DNA of 64,000 nt, taken from the NCBI RefSeq assembly GCF_003264365.1, contig NZ_PYAK01000011.1, positions 108,040 through 172,039 on the forward strand. Reading direction: 5' to 3'. A program made the position numbers and the translations under genes. This document shows, one piece after another, positions 32,100 to 45,258 of this stretch. Below the pieces are notes generated by a model. The model was not told the DNA's origin. It ran no database searches and was given only the letters and a program-made list of their open reading frames with translations. The stretch comes from Micromonospora noduli. GTDB taxonomy: Bacteria > Actinomycetota > Actinomycetes > Mycobacteriales > Micromonosporaceae. How positions within the stretch are numbered: position 1 is the stretch's first letter; each line of letters starts with the position of its first letter.

Positions 32100-33458
32100 A
32101 TGGCGGCAGCAGCGAGTTCCCTCGGCCGGTCCGGAGCCCTTGAGATCACCCGGCGGTTGGCGGCGATCTGCGGTCCGCCGTTCTCCCGGCTGGCCGGGCC
32201 GGCCGACGAGGTGGCGGGGCGACCGGCGCGTTGGGTGGCCGTCCCGGGCGGCCCGCACGCCGCCGCCGAGGTGCTGCGGCTGGCCGCCGTGCACGATCTG
32301 ACGGTGGTGCCCCGGGGTGCGGGCACGAAGATCGACTGGGGGGCTGCGCCCGTTCAGGTTGACATCCTGCTCGACACCGGCCGGCTGGCCGGCATCGGTC
32401 ACGAGCCGGTCGACTCGCTGGTCACCGACGTGGGGGCCGGCACTCCACTGCGGGCGGTTCAGGCCACCCTGGAGCGCACCGGGCAGCGGCTGGCGATGGA
32501 CGCCCCCTCGCCCGGCGCGACAGTGGGCGGTGTGCTGGCCGCCGGCGAGGCCGGCCCGCTGCGCCACCGCCACGGCAGCCCCTGCGACCAACTGCTCGGT
32601 GTGCGTTACCTCGCCGCCGACGGCGAACTGATCAGCGTCGGCGGTGGCGCGCCCGGGCTCGACCTGGCCCGCCTGCTCTGCGGCTCCCAGGGCGCGCTCG
32701 GCGTGTTGGTGTCGGCGAGCCTGCGGGTGCAGCCGGTGCCGGCGAGCAGGCTCTGGGTGTCCCGCCCGGTGTGGACGCCGTTGGAGGTGCACGACCTGGT
32801 CCGGACGATCCTCGCCGCTCGGTTGGAGCCGTCGGCCATCGAGCTGGACCTGCCCGGAGGCACCCCCCGCCCCCGTACGCCGTACCCGCCCGGTCATCCG
32901 GCGGCCACCGCCCGGGAGCGTCATCCGTCGATGTCCGGCCGGGCCGGTGCCCCGTCCCGGGCCGGCAGCCTGGTGGTGCTGCTGGAGGGCGGCCCCGCCG
33001 ACGTCACCGAGCGTGCCGAGCGGCTGGTCGGCCTGCTGCACGGGGAGGCGACGATCGCCCACTCCGCGCCGACGTGGTGGCGCCGCTACCCGTTCGCGCC
33101 CGGTGACACGGCGCTGCGCCTGGAGGTGCCGATCGGCGACCTGCACGCCGCCGTCTACGCCCTACGCGACGCGGCCGGCGCGCCGGTGCCGGTGCGCGGG
33201 TCCGCCGGGCTGGGCGTGGTGCACGCGGCACTGCCCGGGGCGCTGGCAGCCGATCGGGTGGCGTCCATCCTGGCCGCCGTCCGAGGGGTGCTGTTGGCCC
33301 GGCAGGGCCGCTGCGTGGTGGTGTCCGCTCCGGCGGCGGTCCGCCAGGCGGTCGACCTCTGGGGTGAGCTGGCGGGCCTGGCCCAGTTGCGGGCCGCGAA
33401 GCGGCACCTGGATCCGGAGCACCGGCTCGCGCCCGGGCGGCTCCCCGGCGGCCTGTGA
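32100..33458 (+). CDS. FAD-binding oxidase subunit, GlcE-like
   Basis: A 452-residue flavoprotein of the FAD-linked oxidase family. AAAEVLRLAAVHDLTVVPRGAGT and then MDAPSPGATVGGVLAAGEAGP and DLARLLCGSQGALGVL follow the PCMH FAD-binding fold (about 40-215). The C-terminal half is the cap domain and ends with LDPEHRLAPGRLPGG. GlcE is a subunit of glycolate oxidase, but no GlcD or GlcF gene is adjacent, so it may work alone. The ATG at 32100 is chosen because TACGAT lies 7 bases upstream; ATG at 32091 is inside the LexA-like site. Confidence 0.78.
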   Translation: MAAAASSLGRSGALEITRRLAAICGPPFSRLAGPADEVAGRPARWVAVPGGPHAAAEVLRLAAVHDLTVVPRGAGTKIDWGAAPVQVDILLDTGRLAGIGHEPVDSLVTDVGAGTPLRAVQATLERTGQRLAMDAPSPGATVGGVLAAGEAGPLRHRHGSPCDQLLGVRYLAADGELISVGGGAPGLDLARLLCGSQGALGVLVSASLRVQPVPASRLWVSRPVWTPLEVHDLVRTILAARLEPSAIELDLPGGTPRPRTPYPPGHPAATARERHPSMSGRAGAPSRAGSLVVLLEGGPADVTERAERLVGLLHGEATIAHSAPTWWRRYPFAPGDTALRLEVPIGDLHAAVYALRDAAGAPVPVRGSAGLGVVHAALPGALAADRVASILAAVRGVLLARQGRCVVVSAPAAVRQAVDLWGELAGLAQLRAAKRHLDPEHRLAPGRLPGGL

Positions 33459-33486
33459 GGCCTGACCGGCGTATGAGCCTTCGGCG

Positions 33487-33523
33487 CGGCCGGGTGAGCC
33501 CGTCGGCCGGTGCGGCCCGGCCG
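33487..33523. terminator. Possible terminator between convergent genes
   Basis: CGGCCGGG (33487-33494) and CCCGGCCG (33516-33523) can pair across a 21-base loop that itself contains CGGCCGG. Confidence 0.45.
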
Positions 33524-33526
33524 GGA

Positions 33527-33958
33527 TTAGTCCAGCCACCACCGGTGCATGTCCAGCAGCGGCGGGGTGAAGCGGGCCACCAGCACCAGCAGGCCTCCGA
33601 CCGCGCCGGCCAGCAGCAGTGACCGGGTCGCCCGGGGCAGGGCCTCGCGCTCCCTGGCGACCAGCGCCACCGCGACGATCGCCAACGGCAGCGCGAGTAC
33701 CGCACCCGTCAGGTAGAGCACCCCGACCACGGCATAGAGCCAGAGGAACGGGTTCAGCCCACTCATCCCGAACGGGAGGATGTCCTTCGGGTCGTACGCG
33801 CCGGTCAACATCTCGGCCGGGCCGACGCCGGCGCTCGTCATCCGACCGACGTAGAGCAGCAGCACGGTGAGGAAGGCGCCGATGGTCGCGAACTGCGCGA
33901 CGATCAGGGCCCGGACCGCCGGCCGGGAGTACGACGTGACCTGCGCGGCGCTCGTCAT
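33527..33958 (-). CDS. Four-helix integral membrane protein
   Basis: A 143-residue protein with hydrophobic segments at about 18-40, 70-90, 92-110 and 118-135. No catalytic motif or family is recognised. The ATG at 33958 is preferred over 33967 because TAGATT lies 7 bases upstream. It follows the osaC-like gene on the same strand by 49 bases but has its own promoter signal. Confidence 0.65.
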   Translation of the reverse strand: MTSAAQVTSYSRPAVRALIVAQFATIGAFLTVLLLYVGRMTSAGVGPAEMLTGAYDPKDILPFGMSGLNPFLWLYAVVGVLYLTGAVLALPLAIVAVALVAREREALPRATRSLLLAGAVGGLLVLVARFTPPLLDMHRWWLD

Positions 33959-33965
33959 GGCCGTC

Positions 33966-33971
33966 AATCTA
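33966..33971 (-). promoter_or_regulatory. Leaderless-type -10 box TAGATT
   Basis: Seven bases before the ATG at 33958 on the minus strand. Confidence 0.55.
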
Positions 33972-34006
33972 CCGAGCGGGCCCGAGATTCGGGGGCCGCG
34001 CCGCGG

Positions 34007-36079
34007 TCAGGTCGCGTCGTTGCGGAGCACAAGGACGGCGATGTCGTCCCGGGGTGGCTCGACCGAGAAGTTGATCGCCGCGGCGCGCAGCCGGGCGGCC
34101 ACCACGTCGGCCGAATATCCGGCCAGGGGCGCGGCGGCGTCCCGCAGTCGGTCGGTGCCGAACAGCTCCCGGCCACGCCGCCGCTCGGTGACGCCATCGG
34201 TGTAGAAGATCAGCGAATCGCCCGGCGCGAGCGTGATCTTCGCCGTCGGTGAGGTGATCGTGTCGAGCAGGCCGAGCGCGGTGCCGCCGGTGCCGACGAA
34301 CCCGGCGCCGCCCGCCGCGGCCAGCAGCACCGGCCGGTCGTGCCCGGCGAGGTGCAGCGAGACGTCCAACTTGTCACCCTCGCCCTGCCCGACCGCTGCC
34401 AGCGCCAGCGTGCAGTAGCGACCGCTACCGCGCTCGACAAGTGTCTCGTTGAGTCGCGCCAGCGCCTCCGGTAACGGTTTGCCGTCGCCGACCAGCACCC
34501 GGATGACGTCCCGGACCAGCCCGGTCACCGCGGCGGCCTGGACACCCTTGCCCGAGACGTCACCGATCACCACCAGCCAGCGCCCGTCGGGCAGCGGCAC
34601 CACGTCGTAGAAGTCGCCGCCCACCTCGGCGTCGTCGCCGGTCGGGACGTACTCGGCGGCGAAACCGATCCCGTCCACCAGCGGGAGCACCGGCGGCAGC
34701 AGAGACTGCTGGAGCGTCTGCGCCACCCGACGGCGTTCGGCGTGGATGCGGGCGTTCTCGATGGCCAGCGCGGCCCGTCGGGCCACGTCCTCCAACACGG
34801 CCACCTCGTCCGGGTCGTGTCGGTGCCGCTGGTGCCGCCCCACCGCCAGGGTCCCGAGCCGCTGCCCGCGGGCGATCAGCGGGACGGCGAAACCCTCCAT
34901 CGGCCCGCCCAGGGGGATCTGCGCCGCGCTGCGGGACGCCTCGCGGAGGCGGGCCTGGATCGAGTCCGGCCCGGTCTCCGCCAGCACCTTGTGCAACTGC
35001 GGAAGCATTGACTCGTCGGCGTGGCTGGCCGCCGCCAGCCGGAGCCGACCCCACTCGTCGGTGGTGTGCACAGCGCACCACTGGCCGAGTCGCGGCACCA
35101 CCAACTGCGGCACCAGCGCCATGGTCAGGTCGACGTCCAACGACTGGGCCAGCAGTTCGCTCGCCTCGGCCAGGAACGTCAGCCACACCTGCCGGCGGAC
35201 GTCGGCCCGGCGCAGCCGGTCGTTCTCCAGGTGCAGCGACAGCCGCTCGGCGGTGAGCACCGCCAACGGTTGGGCGTACGCCGAGGGCGCGGCGTCCAAC
35301 TCCAACTCCCCGGCGTACGGGCGGTGCACCGTCAGTGGCACCCGGAGCAGGTCGATGCCGGGGCGGGGCGGCCGACCGAAGCGGGCCAGCACCTGACTGC
35401 CCTGCCCGTCGCCACGGTCCAGACGGATCGTGCCGCCGGCTGCGCCCACCATCTCGGCGACCCGGCTGAGCAGGCTGGTGGCGAAGTCGGGCAACGGGTC
35501 GTCCCCGTACAGGTCGGGGGCGGTCTGCATGAGTTCGCTCATCGCGCTGGCGCTCGGCGCGGACCCGTCGGCGCTCGTCCGAGGGCCGGCGTTGGCCGGT
35601 GTCGATTCGCCGATGGTCCCGCTGGAGGGCTGGTCGGCGCCGGGGCGGTCCAGCCGGAACCAGACGCCCTTCCCGGTGGGCAGGTACGTGGTGCCCCAGC
35701 GGCTGGCGAAGTGGTCGACCAGCAACAGGCCCCGGCCCCGCACGGAGACCTCGTTGATCTCGGTGGAGTCGTTGCGGTCGCCGACGGTCAGCTCGTCGCC
35801 GGAACCGGGGGCGAAGTCGGAGACGGTGACGGTCAGCCCGATCTCGTCCGCGACGACCTCGATGTCCAGTTCGGTGCGGGCGTGCTCGACGGCGTTGGTG
35901 GTCAGCTCGGTGGTGAGCAGCAGCGCCTCGTTGGCCAGCTCGTCCAGGTGTGACTCGGTCAACACCGAGCGGACCACGGCGCGGGCGGCGGCCGGCGTAC
36001 GGCGGTCGGCGGGCAGCCGCACACGCCGGACGGCCCCGTCCCGGGCCCCGGCCGTCGCGGGCCCCGCCTCGGCTGACAC
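34007..36079 (-). CDS. osaC: OsaC-like HATPase-GAF-PP2C regulator
   Basis: About 690 residues. An RsbW-like GHKL kinase comes first (about 20-140; LLTTELTTNAVEHAR, SDFAPGSGD, VRGRGLLLVD). A GAF-like region follows (about 290-445; AVPLIARGQRLGTLAVG). A SpoIIE phosphatase covers about 460-685 (LQQSLLPPVLP, EVGGDFYDVV, GDVSGKGVQA, FYTDGVTERR). This matches Streptomyces OsaC, which acts on the osmotic-stress sigma factor and is encoded divergently from osaAB, as here. The GTG at 36079 has GGAGG eight bases upstream; GTG 36124 is an alternative. Confidence 0.78.
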   Translation of the reverse strand: MSAEAGPATAGARDGAVRRVRLPADRRTPAAARAVVRSVLTESHLDELANEALLLTTELTTNAVEHARTELDIEVVADEIGLTVTVSDFAPGSGDELTVGDRNDSTEINEVSVRGRGLLLVDHFASRWGTTYLPTGKGVWFRLDRPGADQPSSGTIGESTPANAGPRTSADGSAPSASAMSELMQTAPDLYGDDPLPDFATSLLSRVAEMVGAAGGTIRLDRGDGQGSQVLARFGRPPRPGIDLLRVPLTVHRPYAGELELDAAPSAYAQPLAVLTAERLSLHLENDRLRRADVRRQVWLTFLAEASELLAQSLDVDLTMALVPQLVVPRLGQWCAVHTTDEWGRLRLAAASHADESMLPQLHKVLAETGPDSIQARLREASRSAAQIPLGGPMEGFAVPLIARGQRLGTLAVGRHQRHRHDPDEVAVLEDVARRAALAIENARIHAERRRVAQTLQQSLLPPVLPLVDGIGFAAEYVPTGDDAEVGGDFYDVVPLPDGRWLVVIGDVSGKGVQAAAVTGLVRDVIRVLVGDGKPLPEALARLNETLVERGSGRYCTLALAAVGQGEGDKLDVSLHLAGHDRPVLLAAAGGAGFVGTGGTALGLLDTITSPTAKITLAPGDSLIFYTDGVTERRRGRELFGTDRLRDAAAPLAGYSADVVAARLRAAAINFSVEPPRDDIAVLVLRNDAT

Positions 36080-36370
36080 CCCCGTATCCTCCACCGTCCC
36101 CCTGCCGGGTGCCAAGCCGATCACCGATCGCGGGCTGTCGCGTCGGTCAGCGGCACCGGCGGCAGGGAGCGGGTTGACGCGTCGAAACGACCGGTCCGGG
36201 AGCCCGGCGAGGTTTGCGACGCGCCGTGCCGGCTCGACGCCGATCGGGCGGGTCTACGGGGCGATCGATGCCACCTGGCGGGTCGCGCACCCTGGCACCA
36301 CGGCGCGCGCGGGCACAATATGGGGTGCCGGTGTGTCCGCACGGACCGGCGCCCCCGAGTTGAGCGAGGA

Positions 36371-40737
<4,367 letters not shown>

Positions 40738-40741
<4 letters not shown>

Positions 40742-41292
40742 CCCAGATGGCCAAAGCGCTGCTCGTGGACGACCGCCGGCAGAACCTGACGGCCCTGGAG
40801 GCGATCCTTCAGGGCCTGCCGGTCCAGTCCGTGGCGGTGGAGAGCGGTGAGGCGGCGCTCAAGCAGTTGCTGGTGGACGACTTCGCGGTGATCCTGTTGG
40901 ACGCGCAGATGCCGGACATGGACGGCTTCGAGACGGCGAGCCACATCAAGCGCCGCGAGCGGACGCGGCACGTGCCGATCATCTTCCTCACCGCCGCCGA
41001 CCGGGACGCCCAGCTCGCCCTTCGGGGTTACCAGGTGGGCGCTGTTGACTACCTCACCAAGCCGTTCGACCCGTGGGTGCTCCGGGCGAAGGTGTCGGTC
41101 TTCGTCGAGCTGTGGGTGAAGACCCGGCAGCTCGCCACCCAGTCGGATCTGGTCCGGGAGCGCGACACGCAGTGGCGGCGGCTCACCGACGCGGTCGACG
41201 AGGCGACCGCCCAGCTCCGCTCGGACGACCCGGAGGTCCGCGACCGGGCGGTACGGCTGCTCGAACAGGCCCGCTGGGGCAACACCGCCTGA
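40738..41292 (+). CDS. osaB: OsaB-like response regulator
   Basis: A 184-residue protein: receiver domain (about 5-125; ALLVDDRRQNLTALEAIL, phospho-Asp in VILLDAQMPDMDGFE, Lys in DYLTKPFDP) and a C-terminal coiled coil (about 130-180) without a DNA-binding domain. Streptomyces OsaB is likewise a receiver with a coiled coil and no HTH. GTGA overlap with osaA implies coupled translation. It is probably phosphorylated by OsaA and passes the signal by protein contact. Confidence 0.85.
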
Positions 41293-41306
41293 CGCGGCGG
41301 GGCGGC

Positions 41307-41642
41307 TCAGCCGGTGGGCTGGTCGTTGCGGATCATCAGGGCGCTGCGCAGGCCGGTGATGTCCAGTACGCGGATCAGGAAGTCGCCCACGTGCGTCAGC
41401 ATCAGCAGGCTCTGCGCGTGGCTGGCCTTGCGGCTGAGCACGACCAGGGTGCCCAGGCCCTGCGAGTCGCAGAAGGTGACGCCGCCGAGGTCGAGCACGA
41501 TCTTCGGCGGGGGGTCGGCCAGCACCTCGTTGACGACCGTGGAGAGCTGGGCCGCCGTGAGCATGTCGATCTCACCGGCCAGGCGCAAGACTGCTTCGTC
41601 GCCCGTCCGGTGTAGCGTGATGGACAGTTCGGCACGATCCAC
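41307..41642 (-). CDS. Anti-anti-sigma factor (STAS domain)
   Basis: A 111-residue STAS protein. [16 protein letters not shown] opens the fold and [13 protein letters not shown] carries the phosphorylatable Ser (about 60). The GTG start at 41642 has TAGGCT 6 bases upstream. It is convergent with osaB and is a possible substrate of the OsaC-like phosphatase and kinase domains. Confidence 0.87.
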   Translation of the reverse strand: MDRAELSITLHRTGDEAVLRLAGEIDMLTAAQLSTVVNEVLADPPPKIVLDLGGVTFCDSQGLGTLVVLSRKASHAQSLLMLTHVGDFLIRVLDITGLRSALMIRNDQPTG

Positions 41643-41648
41643 CCGGTC

Positions 41649-41654
41649 AGCCTA
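41649..41654 (-). promoter_or_regulatory. Leaderless-type -10 box TAGGCT
   Basis: Six bases before the GTG at 41642 on the minus strand. Confidence 0.55.
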
Positions 41655-41821
41655 GCGCGATCCGACCGACCTGGCCTGTCGAGGCCGCGAGCCGTCGCCG
41701 TCCAGGCCACGAGGCCCACCGTGTCGGCGCTGCCGACCGGCGCGGGTCACAGGTGAGCCGGGTAACCCCACCGCGGGGTGGCTGCTGGTTGACCGTCCGG
41801 CGCTGTCACAATGGCGGCATC

Positions 41822-43159
41822 GTGACCGACATCTTTCCCGCCGGATCCGGCCGCTACCCAGCCGACGCGCCGGCCTCCGAGGCCCTGTTCGACCGCGCCC
41901 GCGCCATCGTGCCGGGCGGGGTGAACTCCCCTGTGCGCGCCTTCCAGGCGGTCGGCGGCACCCCGCGTTTCATGGTCCGTGGCGAGGGCCCGTGGCTGTA
42001 CGACGCCGACGGTCGCCGCTACGTCGACCTGGTCTGCTCCTGGGGTCCGCTGATCCTCGGGCACGCGCATCCCGAGGTGGTGGCCGCCGTGCAGGCCGCC
42101 GCCGCCAAGGGCACCAGCTTCGGCACCCCCACGCCGGGTGAGGTGGAGCTGGCCGCCGAGCTGGTCGACCGGACCCCGATGGAGCAGGTCCGCCTGGTCA
42201 ACTCCGGCACCGAGGCGACCATGTCGGCGATCCGGCTGGCCCGCGGCTTCACCGGCCGCTCGAAGATCGTCAAGTTCGCCGGCTGCTACCACGGCCACGT
42301 GGACGCGCTGCTCGCCTCCGCCGGCTCCGGCGTGGCCACCCTGGGCCTGCCCGACTCGCCCGGTGTGACCGGCGCGGCGGCCAGCGAGACGATAGTGCTT
42401 CCGTACAACGACATCCGGGCCGTCGAGGAGGCGTTCGCCGCCGAGGGCCAGCACATCGCCGCGGTGATCACCGAGGCCGCTGCCGGCAACATGGGCGTGG
42501 TGGCCCCCCGCGACGGCTTCAACCAGCAGCTCGCCCGGATCGCGCACGCACACGGTGCCCTGCTCGTGGTGGACGAGGTGATGACCGGGTTCCGGGTCTC
42601 CCGGGCCGGGTGGCACGGCCTCGACGCCTCCGACGCCGACCTGTGGACGTACGGCAAGGTCATGGGTGGCGGCCTGCCCGCCGCGGCGTTCGGCGGGCGC
42701 GCGGACATCATGGCGCGGCTCGCGCCGGCCGGCCCGGTCTACCAGGCCGGCACCCTCTCCGGTAACCCGCTCGCCTGCGCCGCCGGCCTGGCGACCCTGC
42801 GGCTCGCCGACGATGCGCTGTACCAGCGCCTCGATCAGACGGCCGCCGTCGTGGGCAAGCTGGCATCCGACGCGTTGGCCGCCGCCGGGGTCCCGCACCG
42901 ACTTTCGTACGCGGGCAGCATGTTCTCGGTCTTCTTCACCGACGCCGACGTGGTCGACTACGACAGCGCGCGCACGCAGCAGGTGCCGGCGTTCAAGGCG
43001 TTCTTCCACGCGATGCTCGCCGCCGGCGTCTACCTGCCGCCGAGCGCGTTCGAGTCGTGGTTCGTGTCGGCGGCGTTGGACGACGCCGCTCTGGAACACA
43101 TCGCCGACGCGCTGCCCACGGCGGCGAACGCGGCGGCAGCGGCCGGTCACGGGGGTTGA
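41822..43159 (+). CDS. hemL: Glutamate-1-semialdehyde 2,1-aminomutase
   Basis: A 445-residue PLP enzyme converting glutamate-1-semialdehyde to 5-aminolevulinate for haem and other tetrapyrroles. Motifs are [13 protein letters not shown] near the start, [15 protein letters not shown] (about 125), [19 protein letters not shown] and [17 protein letters not shown] with the PLP-binding Lys (about 280). Homology places the start at the GTG at 41822. It heads a run of genes for cytochrome c maturation, linking haem supply to haem attachment. Confidence 0.95.
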   Translation: MTDIFPAGSGRYPADAPASEALFDRARAIVPGGVNSPVRAFQAVGGTPRFMVRGEGPWLYDADGRRYVDLVCSWGPLILGHAHPEVVAAVQAAAAKGTSFGTPTPGEVELAAELVDRTPMEQVRLVNSGTEATMSAIRLARGFTGRSKIVKFAGCYHGHVDALLASAGSGVATLGLPDSPGVTGAAASETIVLPYNDIRAVEEAFAAEGQHIAAVITEAAAGNMGVVAPRDGFNQQLARIAHAHGALLVVDEVMTGFRVSRAGWHGLDASDADLWTYGKVMGGGLPAAAFGGRADIMARLAPAGPVYQAGTLSGNPLACAAGLATLRLADDALYQRLDQTAAVVGKLASDALAAAGVPHRLSYAGSMFSVFFTDADVVDYDSARTQQVPAFKAFFHAMLAAGVYLPPSAFESWFVSAALDDAALEHIADALPTAANAAAAAGHGG

Positions 43160-43223
43160 GCGTGAGCGCGAGGAGTGAGCCGGGTTTGCGAGCCCCGCAG
43201 TCGCGAACAGAGGGAGCGCAGCC

Positions 43224-43871
43224 TTGAGCAAGACGGTGGTCCACGTGCTTCGGCACGGCGAGGTGTACAACCCCGACCAGATCCTCTACGGCCGGCTGCC
43301 CGGTTTCCGGCTGTCCGAGCTGGGTGTGCAGATGGCCAAGGCCGCCGCGCAGGGCCTGGCCGAGCGGGAGATCGTGCACGTGGTGGCCAGCCCGCTGGAG
43401 CGCGCCCAGCAGACCGCCGAGCCGATCGCCGCCCAGTTCGGGCTGCCGGTCGGGGTGGACGAGCGGCTGATCGAGAGCGCTAACTGGTTCGAGGGCAAGA
43501 AGGTCTCCCCGGGTGACGGGTCGTTCCGCGACCCGCGCAACTGGTGGGTGCTGCGCGACCCGGTGACCCCGTCCTGGGGTGAGGCGTACCGGGTGATCGC
43601 CGAGCGGATGTTCGCCGCCGTGCACGCCGCCCGGGTCGCCGCCGAGGGACGCGAGGCGGTGCTGGTGTCGCACCAGCTCCCGATCTGGACGCTGCGCCGT
43701 TACGTCGAGCGCAAGCGGCTCTGGCACGACCCGCGCAAGCGGCAGTGCGGGCTGGCCAGCCTCACCTCGTTCCACTTCGACGGCGCGAAGGTGGCGGGCA
43801 TCGGCTACAGCGAGCCGGCCGCGCACCTGATCGCTCTCTCCGCGACCGCCCGGACGGCCAAGGGGGCCTGA
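43224..43871 (+). CDS. Histidine phosphatase (phosphoglycerate mutase-like)
   Basis: A 215-residue enzyme. VLRHGEVYNP (about 8-17) is the RHG catalytic motif, ERAQQTAEP (about 60) holds the second Arg, and VLVSHQLPIWTLRRYV (about 150) the second His. An adjacent Glu in LIESANWFEG acts as acid. Its substrate is unknown. It starts with TTG at 43224, supported by AGGGAG seven bases upstream. Its stop overlaps the next start (TGATG), and position before the cytochrome c maturation genes is conserved in actinomycetes. Confidence 0.87.
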   Translation: MSKTVVHVLRHGEVYNPDQILYGRLPGFRLSELGVQMAKAAAQGLAEREIVHVVASPLERAQQTAEPIAAQFGLPVGVDERLIESANWFEGKKVSPGDGSFRDPRNWWVLRDPVTPSWGEAYRVIAERMFAAVHAARVAAEGREAVLVSHQLPIWTLRRYVERKRLWHDPRKRQCGLASLTSFHFDGAKVAGIGYSEPAAHLIALSATARTAKGA

Positions 43872-44440
43872 TGAACGCCCGGAGGTGGACCGCCGGTCTG
43901 CTCGCCACCGTCGCCGCGATGGCGCTGGTCGGCTGCACGTCGTCGAAGGCGCAGGAGAAGACCTGCACGACCACCACCGACGGGATCTTCGAGTGCGCAC
44001 CGGACCAGCGCTCCGCGCCCCCGAAGGTCGCCGGTGAGCTGCTGCTCGGCGGCAGCTACGACGTCAGCGAGGCGCGCGGTCAGGTCGTGGTGGTCAACTT
44101 CTGGGGTTCCTGGTGCGCGCCCTGCCGCGCCGAGGCGGACGACCTGGAAGCCGTCTACCAGGCCACCAAGGGCTCCGGGGTGAACTTCCTCGGCATCAAC
44201 GTCCAGGATTCGCGGGACAAGGCCAAGGCGTTCGAGAAGGGCCGGGTCACCTATCCGAGCCTGTTCGACCCGTCCAGCAAGACGGCACTCGCGCTGGACA
44301 TCCCGCCGAACAGCGTGCCGGCGACGGTGGTGCTCGACCGGGACGGCCGGATCGCGGCGGTGATCCGGGCCGCCGTCAAGCAGGAGGGCCTGCAACCGAT
44401 CGTCGAACGGGTCGCCGCCGAGAAGCCGGCCCCGAACTGA
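43871..44440 (+). CDS. resA: TlpA/ResA-like thiol-disulfide lipoprotein
   Basis: A 189-residue thioredoxin-fold lipoprotein. The signal ends LVGC (lipidated Cys about 18). The active site is NFWGSWCAPCRAE (CxxC about 83-86), and the cis-Pro loop is PPNSVPATVVLD. It keeps haem-binding Cys residues of apocytochrome c reduced outside the membrane, using electrons passed by CcdA encoded next. ATG at 43871 and stop at 44440 both overlap their neighbours. Confidence 0.9.
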   Translation: MNARRWTAGLLATVAAMALVGCTSSKAQEKTCTTTTDGIFECAPDQRSAPPKVAGELLLGGSYDVSEARGQVVVVNFWGSWCAPCRAEADDLEAVYQATKGSGVNFLGINVQDSRDKAKAFEKGRVTYPSLFDPSSKTALALDIPPNSVPATVVLDRDGRIAAVIRAAVKQEGLQPIVERVAAEKPAPN

Positions 44441-45258
44441 TGGGCGAGACCTTCCGGGAGTTGGCCCTCAGCGGGCCGCTGCTGCTCGCCATCGGCGCGG
44501 CGGCGCTCGCCGGCCTGGTCAGCTTCCTCTCCCCGTGCGTGCTTCCGCTCGTCCCCGGTTACCTGTCGTACGTGACCGGTCTGGCCGGCGCCGACCTGGA
44601 GGGCCGGCGGCCGGAGGCCGATCCCGCGCCGGCCAGCGGGGGTGTCGCGGTCAAGGAGCGGGTCGCGCGGGTCGGCGCGGTCAAGGGTCGGGTGCTCGCC
44701 GGGACGCTGCTCTTCATCGGCGGGTTCACAGTCGTCTTCGTGGCCACAGCGATCCTCTTCGCCAGCATCGGCCGGGTGTTCTTCGACTACGAGCGCGAGT
44801 TGCAGATCGGCGTCGGCGTGCTGATCATCGTGGCGGGGTTGAGCTACCTCGGGATGATCCCGGCCCTGCAACGGGAGTTCCGGATCTCCCGGTTGCCGTC
44901 GGCCGGGCTGCTCGGCGCACCGGTCTTCGGGGCGGTCTTCGCGCTCAGTTGGGTGCCCTGCACCGGCCCCACGCTCGGCGCGGTGATGGGCATGGCCACC
45001 GCCAGCGGCCAGAGCGACCGAGCCGTGGTGCTCGCCGTGGCGTACTGCCTCGGGTTGGGGATACCGTTCGTCGTCTTCGGGCTGGGCTTCGAACGCCTGC
45101 TCGGGGTCTTCCGCGCCGTCCGGCGCAACAGCCGCTGGGTCACCCGGGTCGGCGGCGCCCTGCTCATCCTGATCGGTCTGGCCCTGGTCACCGGCGGATG
45201 GCAGAGCTTCGTGATCTGGCTGCAGACCACCGTCGGGGTGGGCGAGGTGAGCATCTGA
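44440..45258 (+). CDS. ccdA: CcdA-family cytochrome c biogenesis transmembrane protein
   Basis: A 272-residue protein with six helices. The two conserved redox Cys are in FLSPCVLPLVPGYLSYVTG (about 30) and FALSWVPCTGPTLGAVMG (about 178). CcdA transfers electrons from cytosolic thioredoxin to ResA-like proteins outside. A charged cytoplasmic loop (about 50-80) is longer than in Bacillus CcdA. Gene overlaps on both sides imply tight coupling. Confidence 0.93.
   Translation: MGETFRELALSGPLLLAIGAAALAGLVSFLSPCVLPLVPGYLSYVTGLAGADLEGRRPEADPAPASGGVAVKERVARVGAVKGRVLAGTLLFIGGFTVVFVATAILFASIGRVFFDYERELQIGVGVLIIVAGLSYLGMIPALQREFRISRLPSAGLLGAPVFGAVFALSWVPCTGPTLGAVMGMATASGQSDRAVVLAVAYCLGLGIPFVVFGLGFERLLGVFRAVRRNSRWVTRVGGALLILIGLALVTGGWQSFVIWLQTTVGVGEVSI

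Noticed and set aside
32004..33146. Upstream extension of the oligopeptidase frame
   Set aside because: It is antisense to the GlcE-like gene and not protein-like; the GTG at 32003 has a -10 box 7 bases upstream.
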